NCBI GenBank assembly: GCA_016292515.1
Contig: JAEDIJ010000002.1
Coordinates: 53,690 to 117,689, forward strand
Direction of reading: 5' to 3'
DNA: 64,000 nt
Origin: Victivallaceae bacterium
GTDB taxonomy: Bacteria > Verrucomicrobiota > Lentisphaeria > Victivallales > Victivallaceae
Shown here one piece after another: positions 1 to 8,570 of the stretch. The translations under genes were made by a program, and so were the position numbers. Positions within the stretch are counted from its first letter, which is position 1; every line of letters starts with the position of its first letter. Under the pieces are notes generated by a model. It saw nothing but the letters and a program-made list of their open reading frames with translations. It had not been told where the DNA came from and searched no databases.

Positions 1-305
1 TTTTCATCCTCGCTTTGCCGCTTTTTGACACGGCGATGGTCGTCGCGATCCGCACGTGGCATCGTCGTCCTTTCTGGATCGGCGACCTTAATCACATTTC
101 CCACCGCTTCGTCCGGATGGGGTTGAGCCGGCTTCAAGCGGTGATGCTGGTGCATCTGCTCGCCCTTACCGTCGGCATCGGCATCTTGCCCGTCTACTGG
201 GGAAATTTCGCCACGGCGGCGGTGCTCGTCGGTCAGTCGGTTTTGACGATCGGAGTCATCACCTTTTTGCAGTTGACGCTCTCCGACCGCATCGACCACA
301 AATAA
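1..305 (+). CDS. WecA/MraY-family sugar-phosphate transferase, C-terminal fragment
   Basis: The frame is open from the left edge (codons from base 3) and ends at TAA 303-305, so only the last ~100 residues are visible. The segment RRPFWIGDLNHISHRFVRMG followed by LSRLQAV matches the cytoplasmic His-rich loop of polyprenyl-phosphate sugar-1-phosphate transferases (WecA/Rfe type, usually HxHHR followed by LGLS), and two hydrophobic helices follow. Family members start lipid-linked glycan synthesis by moving a sugar-1-phosphate onto undecaprenyl phosphate at the membrane. TTG at 15 is only an internal codon. The family call is firm, the sugar is unknown. Confidence 0.8.
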   Translation, partial: FILALPLFDTAMVVAIRTWHRRPFWIGDLNHISHRFVRMGLSRLQAVMLVHLLALTVGIGILPVYWGNFATAAVLVGQSVLTIGVITFLQLTLSDRIDHK

Positions 306-346
306 AAATCATTTCCTGCCGGGGTAATAATCCCGGAAGAAGATAC

Positions 347-386
347 AAAAAAAGCCGGAGAAAAATTTATTTTCTCCGGCTTTTTT
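347..386. terminator. Bidirectional intrinsic terminator
   Basis: A hairpin with GCCGGAGAAAA and TTTTCTCCGGC arms is flanked by an A run on the left and a T run on the right. It lies between the convergent end of the WecA-type gene and the end of the ferredoxin gene, so it can serve both strands. Confidence 0.85.
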
Positions 387-401
387 CGTTACGACGTTCG
401 C

Positions 402-569
402 TTAGAGCGAAATCGCTTGCGCGGGGCATTCGCCGACGCAGGCGCCGCACTCGACGCAATCCGCACCGACGACCGCCTTGCCATCCTGCATGGCGATGGT
501 GCCGACGGGGCAGGTATTGACGCAGGTTTCGCAACCGCAGCACTTTTCGGGATCAACTTTCGCAGCCAT
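402..569 (-). CDS. Small 2[4Fe-4S] ferredoxin
   Basis: This 55-residue protein reads CCGCETCVNTCPVG near residue 10 and CVECGACVGECP near residue 38. That is two CxxCxxCxxxCP motifs, so each domain can bind one [4Fe-4S] cluster, as in clostridial-type ferredoxins. It is a soluble low-potential electron carrier of anaerobic metabolism. AAGGAG (bases 578-583, minus strand) lies about 8 nt before the ATG, and a consensus-like promoter precedes it. Each cluster motif has an extra Cys or Glu between the usual cysteines, which is common. It stands alone, so its redox partner cannot be told. Confidence 0.93.
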   Translation of the reverse strand: MAAKVDPEKCCGCETCVNTCPVGTIAMQDGKAVVGADCVECGACVGECPAQAISL

Positions 570-623
570 TTTTCATACTCCTTGAAGGTTTCTTTTTTTC
601 CCCGTGAACGGGGTCTCAACAAT

Positions 624-651
624 AATATAACCGGCTTTCGGAAAAAATCAA
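624..651 (-). promoter_or_regulatory. Promoter of the ferredoxin gene
   Basis: On the minus strand TTGATT (646-651) and TATATT (624-629) are 16 bp apart, about 55 nt before the ATG. A small CCCCG-TTCA-CGGGG hairpin lies in the leader. Confidence 0.6.
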
Positions 652-668
652 GCGGTTTTTATTTTTTC

Positions 669-1454
669 TCACCATTCCGCCGGAAGTTTATCGAGCGAAT
701 CGTCGGCAAGGATCGCTTCGGCGTGCAATGCATCCCAATCCCGTTTCAGGCGGCGTCGCGCTTTCGGCGACGAGGTGCGCCGTGCGTTCGGTACGGGGTT
801 GATGATCAAAGTCGCGTGATTGAGGTGACAGATATATCGGCTCATTTCCTCGGCGTCGATCTGTACGGTACGGTAATTGCGGGCGTTCATTTCCAGATAG
901 AGATGGTAGCCTGCCGTGTCCGGCACGTCGAATCCGCCGCATTCGCGCACGATCTCCGTGCGATAGAGCGCGCAATGGGTGCGGGGGTAAGGCGGATATC
1001 GGCGGATCTTGCGCCCGAGAAGTCTGCGGAAAAAGGTCTCGATTTTCTGGAAAAACTGTTTCAGTTTGGGAACGATTTCCATTTTGTCGCAGCCCGCGGC
1101 GGCGGCACGTGGATCGTCTTTGATTTTATCGAGCAGGTAATCCAACCAGTTGTCATCCAAAACGATCGTATCAGTGTGAAAGACCAGCACGTAGGGAGTC
1201 GTCGTCATCTTGATCCCGAGATCGAGGGCGCGTTTGTGCATCAATAGACCGTTTTCATCCGTCGTGTCGCGCTCGACCAACGTGATGTAGGGGATCTTTT
1301 TCAGATATTCGAGCGAATCGTCGGCGGAGTTGTTGTCGATGACGACGATGCGGATCCGGTCAAGATCGGTGTGCAGACGGAGCGAACGCAGGCAGAGTTT
1401 AGTCAGTTCCGCTGTTTTATCATTGGGGATGATGATGGTGACTTCCGGTTGCAT
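669..1454 (-). CDS. Glycosyltransferase family 2
   Basis: The 261-residue protein has the GT-A fold signature of family 2: the VTIIIPNDK strand at the N-terminus, VVIDNNSADDS near residue 38 and a YVLVFHTDT segment near residue 90 in the DxD position. CGGFDVP (~175) fits the acceptor-side loop. Such enzymes transfer a sugar from a nucleotide donor to a glycan, lipid or protein. No membrane segment is visible, so it is probably cytosolic. AAGGAG lies 10 nt before the ATG and its own promoter is visible. It is monocistronic, so the acceptor is unknown. Confidence 0.85.
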   Translation of the reverse strand: MQPEVTIIIPNDKTAELTKLCLRSLRLHTDLDRIRIVVIDNNSADDSLEYLKKIPYITLVERDTTDENGLLMHKRALDLGIKMTTTPYVLVFHTDTIVLDDNWLDYLLDKIKDDPRAAAAGCDKMEIVPKLKQFFQKIETFFRRLLGRKIRRYPPYPRTHCALYRTEIVRECGGFDVPDTAGYHLYLEMNARNYRTVQIDAEEMSRYICHLNHATLIINPVPNARRTSSPKARRRLKRDWDALHAEAILADDSLDKLPAEW

Positions 1455-1486
1455 CAGATAAACTCCTTGATAAAAGATTTTTCTTT

Positions 1487-1515
1487 AATATATTTCGTCC
1501 GATATGAAAAAGCAA
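1487..1515 (-). promoter_or_regulatory. Promoter of the GT2 gene
   Basis: TTGCTT (1510-1515) and TATATT (1487-1492) on the minus strand, 17 bp spacing, about 30 nt upstream of the ATG at 1454. Confidence 0.6.
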
Positions 1516-1516
1516 A

Positions 1517-2203
1517 TCAGGGACGATCGACCTTGAAATCGTAAAAGCGGTTGATCCCCTCTCCGGCGACGATGCCGATGCGGTAATTGCCGGGGAAAAA
1601 GTTTTCCTCCGTATAGCCGAAACATTCGCCGTTGCAAGTGACCGTGATCGCCGCGCCTTTTCCGTTTTTTTGCGGTTGGATCTTGACGGCGAGACGATAG
1701 CGCGTATCGGGTTTGAAAAGCCGATGCTTCGTCAGATGCGCGGCGAGCGTCCACGTTTGCCTGCCGTCGACGAAACGGTGATGCCAGACGTTGAGACCGT
1801 CGTCGTAAAGGATGACTTCGTAATGCTCTCTGAATTCAAGTTTCCCTTTGCCATTGACGACAGGCGTTGCGGCGATGACGATGCCCGGTGCCATCCGGTC
1901 GGTGAATTCCATCGTGCATTCCATTGCCGCGGCACCGGCAAACGGCGTTTTCAAAAGCATCGCGGCATAGGTTTCGCCCGCCCGCTGATTGCGCATTTCG
2001 CGCGGCGTCGCATCTTGGGGCACGCGGTTTTCGATGGAATCGCCGTTTTGCAAAAAAACGCCGTCGAAATCGAACCGCCAACTGCGCACCATTTCCCATT
2101 TCGTTCTGTCCCAACCGGGGGTGAAACTTGTTTCATAGAGCGTTTCTCCCGCGCCGGCAACGGCGGTCGTGAAAGCACTGAAAAGGAGGGTGAAAAATTT
2201 CAT
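1517..2203 (-). CDS. Exported beta-sandwich protein, function unknown
   Basis: This 228-residue protein starts at ATG 2203, which overlaps the MFS stop as ATGA and has GGGAG upstream. The same frame is open further upstream but that part is antisense to the MFS gene. A signal peptide (MKFFTLLFSAFTTAVAGA) is followed by a single domain rich in alternating beta strands, with MECTMEFTDR, HYEVILYDDGLNVWHHR and YRLAVKIQPQKNGKG, ending in GINRFYDFKVDRP. The pattern resembles the concanavalin-like domains found in many exported proteins of this group (LamG or 3-keto-glycoside hydrolase type). Coupling to the carrier suggests a role in uptake or processing of the same substrate. Confidence 0.75.
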   Translation of the reverse strand: MKFFTLLFSAFTTAVAGAGETLYETSFTPGWDRTKWEMVRSWRFDFDGVFLQNGDSIENRVPQDATPREMRNQRAGETYAAMLLKTPFAGAAAMECTMEFTDRMAPGIVIAATPVVNGKGKLEFREHYEVILYDDGLNVWHHRFVDGRQTWTLAAHLTKHRLFKPDTRYRLAVKIQPQKNGKGAAITVTCNGECFGYTEENFFPGNYRIGIVAGEGINRFYDFKVDRP

Positions 2204-3450
2204 TTTTTCTCCCGTCGGCACTGAATGGTGAGGACGACGACAAAAATTGCGGCGACCGCCGCAAACGCGGCGAAAACGGCAAACATCGACAAATAGGCGT
2301 CGCGGCTGTAAATTTTGATGCCGCAGGATTGGATCGGAGGAAAGGCGTCGAGCACTTTGCCGCAGACTGTTCCCATCATCGCCGTAAAAAAGTAGGAAAC
2401 GGCATTGCAGACGCCGACGACCGTCGCCAGCTGTTTTTTTTCGCTGCGTTCCCGCAAAAAAGCGACGAAAACGGGGGCGATATTCGCCATGGAGGCGGCA
2501 AGACAGCAGAGCAAGGTGAAGATCCACGCCGAATGGCAACGGATGCCCAGCATCAGGACAAAGCACAGTTGCACCAGAAGTATCCCGCCGGCGGAATACC
2601 AGAGGATCGGGAGTTTCCGGTTTTTCAGCAGACGGGAGACCCACGCGGCGACGAAGCCGTTGACCGCCGAGATCACGGTCATCGCAAAAAGGACGTTCCC
2701 CGCTCCGACCGGGGTGAAGCCGGCGTAGTCTTCCAGAAATTTTTTGCCGATGATCGCCATAAAGGCGTAGGTGAGCGCAAAGGGGATGCTGGTGAGAAAA
2801 AAGACGGGAAAATTGCGCAGCGAAAAGGCGTGCCCCCATTCCCGAAACGAAAACGCTTCTTTTTTGGTCACGCCGGACTTCGGGACAACGGCGAAAATCG
2901 CGAGATAAAGGAGATAGATGGCGAGGATGAAGATCCCCGCCGAAAACATCATTTTGACGTAGCCGAAACGGTGGACTCCCGCGATGAAAGGCATCGTCCC
3001 GGCAACCAGACCGAAGTAGCCGACGATGAAAATCACGCCGAGGACGAGCGGAAATTTTTCACCGAGGAAACTTCCGGCGTGCTGGATCAAACTCAAATAG
3101 ATCATCGCCGCTCCGGCGGCGGTGAGGATGCGGCATATCACTAGCACCGAGGGCGAAACCGTCAACGCCGAGCCGAGGGAGCCTGCCACCAATAGACTTC
3201 CTGAAACAGCGATCAATTTTGCGCCGGAAAAACGATCCGCCAGCGGGCCCGCGACCAACTGCAACAGGGCATAAGTGTAAAAAAACGCAGCTCCGAAACG
3301 GGTGACCGACGCCGCATCCAGTTGAAAGATCGACTGCAATTCGTTGAAGGTCGCTCCCGGCACCAGAACTTTCTGCAAATTGGAGCAAAAATAAAAAAGC
3401 GTCGCTCCCGCGAGAATGAGCCACGGCGCAAGTTTCGGATTGATTTTCAT
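2200..3450 (-). CDS. MFS transporter
   Basis: The 416-residue protein has twelve hydrophobic segments and the major-facilitator loop GPLADRFSG near residue 70, after helix 2. A second-half copy of that loop is weak, around the VSRLLKNRK stretch. I start at ATG 3450, which has AGAGG upstream and opens on MKINPKLAPWLILAGATLFY. The 36 codons further upstream cover promoter DNA. It would be an inner-membrane secondary carrier. It is translationally coupled (ATGA) to an exported beta-sandwich protein. The substrate cannot be read from sequence; sugar acids or sugars are plausible given neighbouring glycosidases. Confidence 0.88.
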   Translation of the reverse strand: MKINPKLAPWLILAGATLFYFCSNLQKVLVPGATFNELQSIFQLDAASVTRFGAAFFYTYALLQLVAGPLADRFSGAKLIAVSGSLLVAGSLGSALTVSPSVLVICRILTAAGAAMIYLSLIQHAGSFLGEKFPLVLGVIFIVGYFGLVAGTMPFIAGVHRFGYVKMMFSAGIFILAIYLLYLAIFAVVPKSGVTKKEAFSFREWGHAFSLRNFPVFFLTSIPFALTYAFMAIIGKKFLEDYAGFTPVGAGNVLFAMTVISAVNGFVAAWVSRLLKNRKLPILWYSAGGILLVQLCFVLMLGIRCHSAWIFTLLCCLAASMANIAPVFVAFLRERSEKKQLATVVGVCNAVSYFFTAMMGTVCGKVLDAFPPIQSCGIKIYSRDAYLSMFAVFAAFAAVAAIFVVVLTIQCRREKK

Positions 3451-3473
3451 AAAAACCTCTTTGAGTTTTACAT

Positions 3474-3501
3474 AAGATAGCACCAAATTATGGAAAAACA
3501 A
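3474..3501 (-). promoter_or_regulatory. Probable promoter of the MFS operon
   Basis: TTGTTT (3496-3501) and TATCTT (3474-3479) on the minus strand with 16 bp spacing, about 25 nt before the ATG. Confidence 0.45.
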
Positions 3502-3539
3502 TACCCCGACGGGGTCGCAAGACGAAGATGGACGCAGCG

Positions 3540-3835
3540 ACGTTTGCGAGACAAACATTGGCGTAGGGAGTGTCGCACATCGGGCAGTCGGGCGGGCGGC
3601 TTGTCACGGCGTAGCCTTGGCGAAGACGGAAGCGGCAAAGCGGAGCATTAGCCCGCGTGGTGCGCAGACCAAATTGCAGTAACAAATATAGACGACCGCA
3701 GAGATTTGCAGGGATAATCGTAAAAAACGCGATCAAAACGGCAGTCGCAAATATCTGCGGCAGGGTACAAAATCCCGCCCGTGGCGGGTTGAGAAAGCCG
3801 CGAGAGGCGAAACCAGCCTCTCGTGCTCCCATCGC
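3540..3835 (+). repeat. Dispersed intergenic repeat, copy A
   Basis: This gene-free stretch shares long blocks with copy C at 45052-45394 in the same orientation, for example GAGACAAACATTGGCGTAGG, CATCGGGCAGTCGGGCGG, ATTAGCCCGCGTGG and GGTACAAAATCCCGCCCGTG. Copy B at 11405-11690 carries the end blocks inverted. Inside are facing arms CCGCAGAGATTTGC and GCAAATATCTGCGG (one mismatch) and small hairpins CCCGCC-GGCGGG and CGAGAGGC-GCCTCTCG. It has no coding potential. It fills the gap between the convergent ends of no genes: both neighbours are on the minus strand. Confidence 0.8.
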
Positions 3836-3846
3836 GTCGGAGAGCG

Positions 3847-3881
3847 AAAAAAAAGGGCTGTCGCAATTTGCAACAGCCCTT
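3847..3881 (-). terminator. Terminator of the glycosidase gene
   Basis: On the minus strand AAGGGCTGTTGCAAATTGCGACAGCCC is followed by eight T. It lies just past the stop of the 1067-residue gene. Confidence 0.85.
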
Positions 3882-3895
3882 GGGTGGAAACGTGA

Positions 3896-6800
3896 TTATT
3901 TCTTTTTGAGGACGATGATGCTTTCCGGCTCGACCGAAGTCGGGAGTTTGCCGTTAAGTTTCGTTGTTTTGCCGTTGCAGAAGACGCTGTCGGCGACGAA
4001 ACCTGCGGGGAGGGTCGCTTTGAGATTTTTGACGCCGTTCCAGCAGAAAAACGCGCCGCCCTTGTCGGCGATCCACGTCGTGCCGAAAGGCGTTTCGCGG
4101 ATGAAAGGCATTCCGAAAGAAAGCACTTCGTTGATCGTCGGCACGAAACTCACGGCGTGGCGGGTGAGATCGTTGACGCCGAAGCCGGTCTCGAAGTTGA
4201 AAGTGACGCCGTCCATATTCATCGGCCAGAAAACGTCGTACATCGCCAAACGGAAGTAGGGGCTGTTGAAGCCGCCGCCGTTGCACTGCGCGCCGATCAT
4301 CGCGAACTCGTTGCCGACGGGCTTGTTGTAGACGTCTTCGCGGAAAATGTAACCGTCGATGACGCAGGGATTCATCCCCTCGGTGACGACCCAGCCGCCT
4401 TTTTCATAATAGTAGCGGAAAAGTTTCAGCTGCGGCACGAGACCGATCGGGCTTTCGGGCGTTGCGAAGTTGACGCCGCCCGACGCCGCGCCCGCCATAT
4501 CGTACCAGACGGTTTTCATGCCTTGCTCCATCATGAAGTCGATGAGGCTCTTGTGCCACTTCATGAATTCCTCGTTGTTCATATCTCCTTCGTAGAAGTG
4601 GCCGAAATACTGCGTGAGTTTGCCGCTTTCGTCTTTGAGATACCATTCGGGATGCTCTTTGACCGTGCGGGTGACGTCGGGCGAGTGGCAGCAGGGGAAC
4701 CAGGGATAACCGGCGAGGCCGCGGACTTTGCAGTCGTTGAAGCAGCGGTGCGGTTTTTCAAAAAGCTCCATCGGGGAGGGGCAGAAATTGAGCGCGTAGA
4801 GTTTGAAGCCGTGCGCGGCGGCGTAGTCCATACACGCCAATTGCTGATCGTTCGTACAGGTATCGCGGTTCTGCGCGTTGGGCTGGGCGGGGATCTCGGG
4901 GAAGTTTGCGACCTGCCGCAAGTGCTTGCGCTGGAACTGGTACATCGCGATCCAGTCGTTACTCGTATTGTACTTGGCGTCCGTCACCATCTGCCAGAAA
5001 AGCGGGGTCTTCTGCGGCGCTTTGACGCGGCCGAAACCGAAATTGACGCGTCCCGTCGCGAAATCGTCGCCCTTTTTGACCGTGTAACTCAAAACGGTCG
5101 ACTGCGGCGTATCGACGAATTCGGAAAAGACCGCGTCGCTCCCCTCCAACCAGCTGAAAGGCTGGGCGGCGGAGAAAAAGCCGAGATTGCGGGTGAAATT
5201 GTCTTCTTTGCCCGTCATATCGTAATCTTTGTAACCGCGCGGCGGTTCATAGCAGGCGAAACGGCGGAAGTTTTTGTTGCCGACGTCGACTTTCTGCACG
5301 AAGCAAATGTCGGCGAGCAGATGCTTGGGCATCGTGTCGAGCGAGACCTGCTGACCGAAGCCGATGAATTTTCTGCCGTCGACGTTGGCTTCGCCGGTGA
5401 TGATCGTCCAGGTGTAGGCACTGCCGTCGTCGGCGGAAACTTTGATCGTGAGTTTGTCGCCGCCCGTGACGGAATCGATTTGCCATTTCGCCTTGGAAGC
5501 GCGGACTTTCTTTTTGGTGCCGACGGCTTCGGCGGTTTCCAGAGAATCGACCTTGTCCGCCTGGTCGGGGTAGGCGATCGCCGGAAGCGAAAATTCACGG
5601 ATGTAGGGCTTTTTTGCGCCAGGGAAAGTGAGCGAGATCGACTTTTTGTTGTCGGCGACGACGACTTTGGCGCCGTTGCTGAAAGTCGCGGTATTGCCGT
5701 CGACTGTGACGGTCGTCCTGGTCGGCGCGATGCCGAATTCCGGCACGGTCAGGTCGACTTCCGCCGTATCGAGGATGACCGGTTTCGGCGCGTTGTCCTG
5801 TTTTTTGAGCGACTTGTAATAGATGTTTTGCGCGTTGACTTTTTCCGAGGGGTAAAGCGTTTCGGCGATCGCGCCCTGCAACACGGGGGTGTACGCCCAG
5901 TTGAAAAGCGCCATACCCTGTTGAAGCCTTTCATATTGCGCGTTCCAGAACATCACTTTGCCCTTGCCGTAGTTCATTTCGACGAGGTAGGGGCTGAGCT
6001 TGTTGCCGTCCGCAGTGACGATGTAGGAAAGGACGCGGGCGTCCTTTTTCGCCTGGCAGTAGCGGAAATAAGTGTGAAGCAGCCATTTTTCCGGCAGGAT
6101 CGAGAAAGGCTTGCCCTCGGGCCGCTCGGCGTAGAGGTTCTCCATGCTTTCTTCGCTCATCGACTCTTCGGAGGGGACTTTTTCGACGGGGAGCAAGTCG
6201 CCGAGTTTTTCCGGCACGTTGACGGTAAAGATCACGTTTCCGCCCTCGGAAACGTATTTTTTCAGCGTTTCGATGCGTTCGGGGGTGAAAAGTTTTTCCT
6301 GACACGCCATCGGCATCGTCTCAAACGCGACGATCTTGTACTTGTTGAGTTGTTTGAATTCCGGCGTGATGCCGTCGAGTGCCTTGGGTTCGATCGGGTC
6401 GGTCGGGGTCTGCTTGATGCTCGCGCCGCCGAGACCGTCGAGGTAGACGCTGTTGAGGAGCATCACGCGATATCCCGCCTGCGAATAATGTCTGCTGTCG
6501 GCGTTGCCGACCCACGGACGACCGCCGGCGAGCAACAGCATATCGGGGCCGTCGCCCTCCGGTTTCGGACGGCCGAAAATGCCTTCAAGTTCGCGCGCCG
6601 ATGGCTGGCGGTTGGGGTTGGCGACCGGCGCGGGCGCCTTGGCGCAATCGAAATTTTTGTCGGTCGAAAAGATAATGCGGTCGATCCGGGTAAAATCGGA
6701 ATTCGCCACCATTCTGATCGTGTTGTTTTCGGCGTTGAGGTGAATTTTCCGTTTGAGCGGGACCCAGCGCCAGCCGCCTTTTTCGCCGTCGGCGAGTTTC

Positions 6801-7099
6801 TCGTCGCCGGCTTTGCCGACTTTCAGACCGTTGACGGAGATGTTGGCGTGGCGGAAGCCGCCGCCGTGGGTCATCGCGCGGACAAAGACGTAGTAATCGC
6901 CCGGCGTCGCATTGAACGTCGTCTTGGCGACGCCCTTGATCTTGCCGCCCATCATCGCAGTGGCGTTGGCGTAATTGACGCTCTGCCAGGTGCCCGGCTC
7001 CTTGAAGTCTTCCGCCTCGATGATGATCTCCGTCGCGCCGAGTGAAAACAACCCGGAAACGAGCAGGGCGGCAAGTTGCAGTTTCTTGCGTAAATTCAT
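3896..7099 (-). CDS. Secreted multi-domain glycoside hydrolase, clan GH-D-like
   Basis: A signal peptide (residues 1-23, ending LFSLGATE) is followed by three parts in 1067 residues. Residues ~24-145 look like a carbohydrate-binding beta-sandwich (IIIEAEDFKEPGTW, typical of CBM35/CBM6-like modules that start with EAED). Residues ~180-420 look like a class I glutamine-amidotransferase-like fold (DMLLLAGGRPW, LKKYVSEGGNVIF), as in some beta-galactosidase relatives. Residues ~650-1000 look like a TIM barrel related to alpha-galactosidases: GMKTVWYDMAG carries a candidate nucleophile Asp. ATG 7099 has AAAGGAGA upstream and the 11 codons before it are excluded. It would degrade plant or mucin glycans outside the cell. 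The family is only tentative. Confidence 0.7.
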   Translation of the reverse strand: MNLRKKLQLAALLVSGLFSLGATEIIIEAEDFKEPGTWQSVNYANATAMMGGKIKGVAKTTFNATPGDYYVFVRAMTHGGGFRHANISVNGLKVGKAGDEKLADGEKGGWRWVPLKRKIHLNAENNTIRMVANSDFTRIDRIIFSTDKNFDCAKAPAPVANPNRQPSARELEGIFGRPKPEGDGPDMLLLAGGRPWVGNADSRHYSQAGYRVMLLNSVYLDGLGGASIKQTPTDPIEPKALDGITPEFKQLNKYKIVAFETMPMACQEKLFTPERIETLKKYVSEGGNVIFTVNVPEKLGDLLPVEKVPSEESMSEESMENLYAERPEGKPFSILPEKWLLHTYFRYCQAKKDARVLSYIVTADGNKLSPYLVEMNYGKGKVMFWNAQYERLQQGMALFNWAYTPVLQGAIAETLYPSEKVNAQNIYYKSLKKQDNAPKPVILDTAEVDLTVPEFGIAPTRTTVTVDGNTATFSNGAKVVVADNKKSISLTFPGAKKPYIREFSLPAIAYPDQADKVDSLETAEAVGTKKKVRASKAKWQIDSVTGGDKLTIKVSADDGSAYTWTIITGEANVDGRKFIGFGQQVSLDTMPKHLLADICFVQKVDVGNKNFRRFACYEPPRGYKDYDMTGKEDNFTRNLGFFSAAQPFSWLEGSDAVFSEFVDTPQSTVLSYTVKKGDDFATGRVNFGFGRVKAPQKTPLFWQMVTDAKYNTSNDWIAMYQFQRKHLRQVANFPEIPAQPNAQNRDTCTNDQQLACMDYAAAHGFKLYALNFCPSPMELFEKPHRCFNDCKVRGLAGYPWFPCCHSPDVTRTVKEHPEWYLKDESGKLTQYFGHFYEGDMNNEEFMKWHKSLIDFMMEQGMKTVWYDMAGAASGGVNFATPESPIGLVPQLKLFRYYYEKGGWVVTEGMNPCVIDGYIFREDVYNKPVGNEFAMIGAQCNGGGFNSPYFRLAMYDVFWPMNMDGVTFNFETGFGVNDLTRHAVSFVPTINEVLSFGMPFIRETPFGTTWIADKGGAFFCWNGVKNLKATLPAGFVADSVFCNGKTTKLNGKLPTSVEPESIIVLKKK

Positions 7100-7145
7100 T
7101 GAAAAATCTCCTTTTTTTGTGGAAAAGTGCAAATGCTGTTGTTAT

Positions 7146-7174
7146 ACAATAGCACTTTTAAGAAGAAAAGGCAA
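7146..7174 (-). promoter_or_regulatory. Promoter of the glycosidase gene
   Basis: TTGCCT (7169-7174) and TATTGT (7146-7151) on the minus strand, 17 bp apart. The GCTATTGTATA core recurs before the gene ending at 48859. Confidence 0.5.
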
Positions 7175-7218
7175 GGTGTTAAAAGAGGAATTTTTGAGGT
7201 TTATTTGTAACACAACAG

Positions 7219-7246
7219 TTGCCAAAAAAATTCTTTGTGTTATATT
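7219..7246 (+). promoter_or_regulatory. Promoter of the M28-GH28 operon
   Basis: TTGCCA (7219-7224) and TATATT (7241-7246), 16 bp spacing, about 40 nt before the ATG. It is divergent from the glycosidase promoter. Confidence 0.55.
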
Positions 7247-7286
7247 AGTTTGAAACGTATGAAAACGGCATCCGTGGAGGGGTAAA

Positions 7287-8567
7287 ATGAATACGACGGC
7301 GGAAAATCTCAAAAGACATCTTTCTTATCTGACGGGAAAAATCGGGGTGCGCCTTGCCGGTTCTCCGGCGGAGCGTCAGGCGGCGGAATACATCGCATCG
7401 GAGTGCAGAAAATACGCTTCCCGCGTCACGATCGAGGAATTCCCGGTCAACGAACGCTGTGTGATCAGTGAAAAACTTGAAGTCGAGATCGACGGCGTCT
7501 ACCGGGAATTTCCCGCTTCGCTTTTCAGTTCGGCAAGCACGACCGACGGCAAGGTCGTCGAGGCGGAGCTGGTCACATTCGACCTTGCCAGCGGCTATCA
7601 GCGCAAGGATTTCTCCCATCTCACCGGCAAGGCGGTCATCCACCTCGGATGTCACCTCGAAAACGAAAACGACTACCGCCGTCTGATGGAGGCGAAGCCC
7701 GCATTCATTTTGTTTGTCGATGTCCGCTATACCGGGACGATCCCGCTCGCGGACGGACTCTTTCCCGCTTACGCGGCGAAGTACGGCGCCTGTCCCTGTT
7801 TGGACGTCGCCTATATGGACGCGTGGAAGTGGGTGCAGTCGGGGGCGAAAAAGGCGCGTATCTGCGTTGCGGGCGGCAGTCGCAAAAGCCAAACGACGGT
7901 CGTCGTCTGCGAAATTCCCGGCACCGATCCCGATGCCGGAGTCATCTACGCCGGAGGGCATCACGACACGCAGGCGGGGACGGTCGGCGCGGACGACAAC
8001 GCGATCGGAAGTGCCGCCGTGATCGAAATGGCGCGCATCTTGTCGCAGACGCCGCACAAAAAGACTTTCCGTCTTTGCAGTTTCGGCGCCGAGGAGCAAT
8101 TGTCGCTCGGGAGCGCGAGTTATGTGCGCGCGCACCGCGCCGAAATCGAAAAAAACGGCGTTTTTATGTGCAATTTCGACTCGATGGGCTCCGCGCTCGG
8201 CTGGAATGTCTTTACGACGAGCATCGACGACGCGTTGCGGCAAAAACTCTATGCCGTTTTCAATCGCAACGACCTTTATTTCAAGGAAAACACGGCGCCG
8301 GATCCCTACACCGATCAATTCCCCTTTGCCGCCGCCAAAGTTCCCGGAGTCCGCATCGGCAGAAAAAACTGCACTGCGGGGATATACTATCACCACCGCC
8401 GCGACAACGATATGTCGGTGATCGGTTTCGACGTCGCGGCGAGTCTGGTCGAAGCGGCGGCGCAATTCGTCGCGGAAATCGCCGATGAAACGGGGCGTTA
8501 TCCCATCGATGCCGCGCAACAGTCCGAGATCAATCGCCTTTTCAACGCGGTCTACGGGGGATTTTAA
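7287..8567 (+). CDS. M28-family zinc aminopeptidase
   Basis: The 426-residue protein carries the ligand pattern of M28 peptidases: GGHHDTQAG (His225/226, Asp227), GADDNAIGSAA (~237), FGAEEQLSLGS (~271, catalytic and bridging Glu), CNFDSMG (~300) and YYHHRRDND (~372). Residues ~90-200 lie where many relatives insert a PA-like domain. No signal peptide is visible, so it may act in the cytosol on short peptides. GGAGGGG lies 5-9 nt before the ATG. Its stop is 3 nt before the GTG of a GH28 gene, so the two are cotranscribed. The pairing suggests degradation of a peptide- or amide-bearing glycan, but this is inference. Confidence 0.88.
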   Translation: MNTTAENLKRHLSYLTGKIGVRLAGSPAERQAAEYIASECRKYASRVTIEEFPVNERCVISEKLEVEIDGVYREFPASLFSSASTTDGKVVEAELVTFDLASGYQRKDFSHLTGKAVIHLGCHLENENDYRRLMEAKPAFILFVDVRYTGTIPLADGLFPAYAAKYGACPCLDVAYMDAWKWVQSGAKKARICVAGGSRKSQTTVVVCEIPGTDPDAGVIYAGGHHDTQAGTVGADDNAIGSAAVIEMARILSQTPHKKTFRLCSFGAEEQLSLGSASYVRAHRAEIEKNGVFMCNFDSMGSALGWNVFTTSIDDALRQKLYAVFNRNDLYFKENTAPDPYTDQFPFAAAKVPGVRIGRKNCTAGIYYHHRRDNDMSVIGFDVAASLVEAAAQFVAEIADETGRYPIDAAQQSEINRLFNAVYGGF

Positions 8568-8570
8568 GCG

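Noticed and set aside
417..1247. A 276-codon plus-strand frame across the ferredoxin and GT2 genes
   Set aside because: It is antisense to two recognisable genes and crosses their promoter region.
1517..2839. Extension of the beta-sandwich protein to 440 residues
   Set aside because: The first 212 codons are antisense-frame shadow of the MFS gene on the same strand; the signal peptide at 2203 marks the true start.
3451..3558. Upstream extension of the MFS gene by 36 codons
   Set aside because: The extra residues cover the promoter and precede a good ribosome site and ATG at 3450.
4157..7045. A 962-codon open frame on the plus strand
   Set aside because: It is antisense to the secreted glycosidase gene, which has a signal peptide, ribosome site and domain pattern. 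The antisense frame has no recognisable motif.
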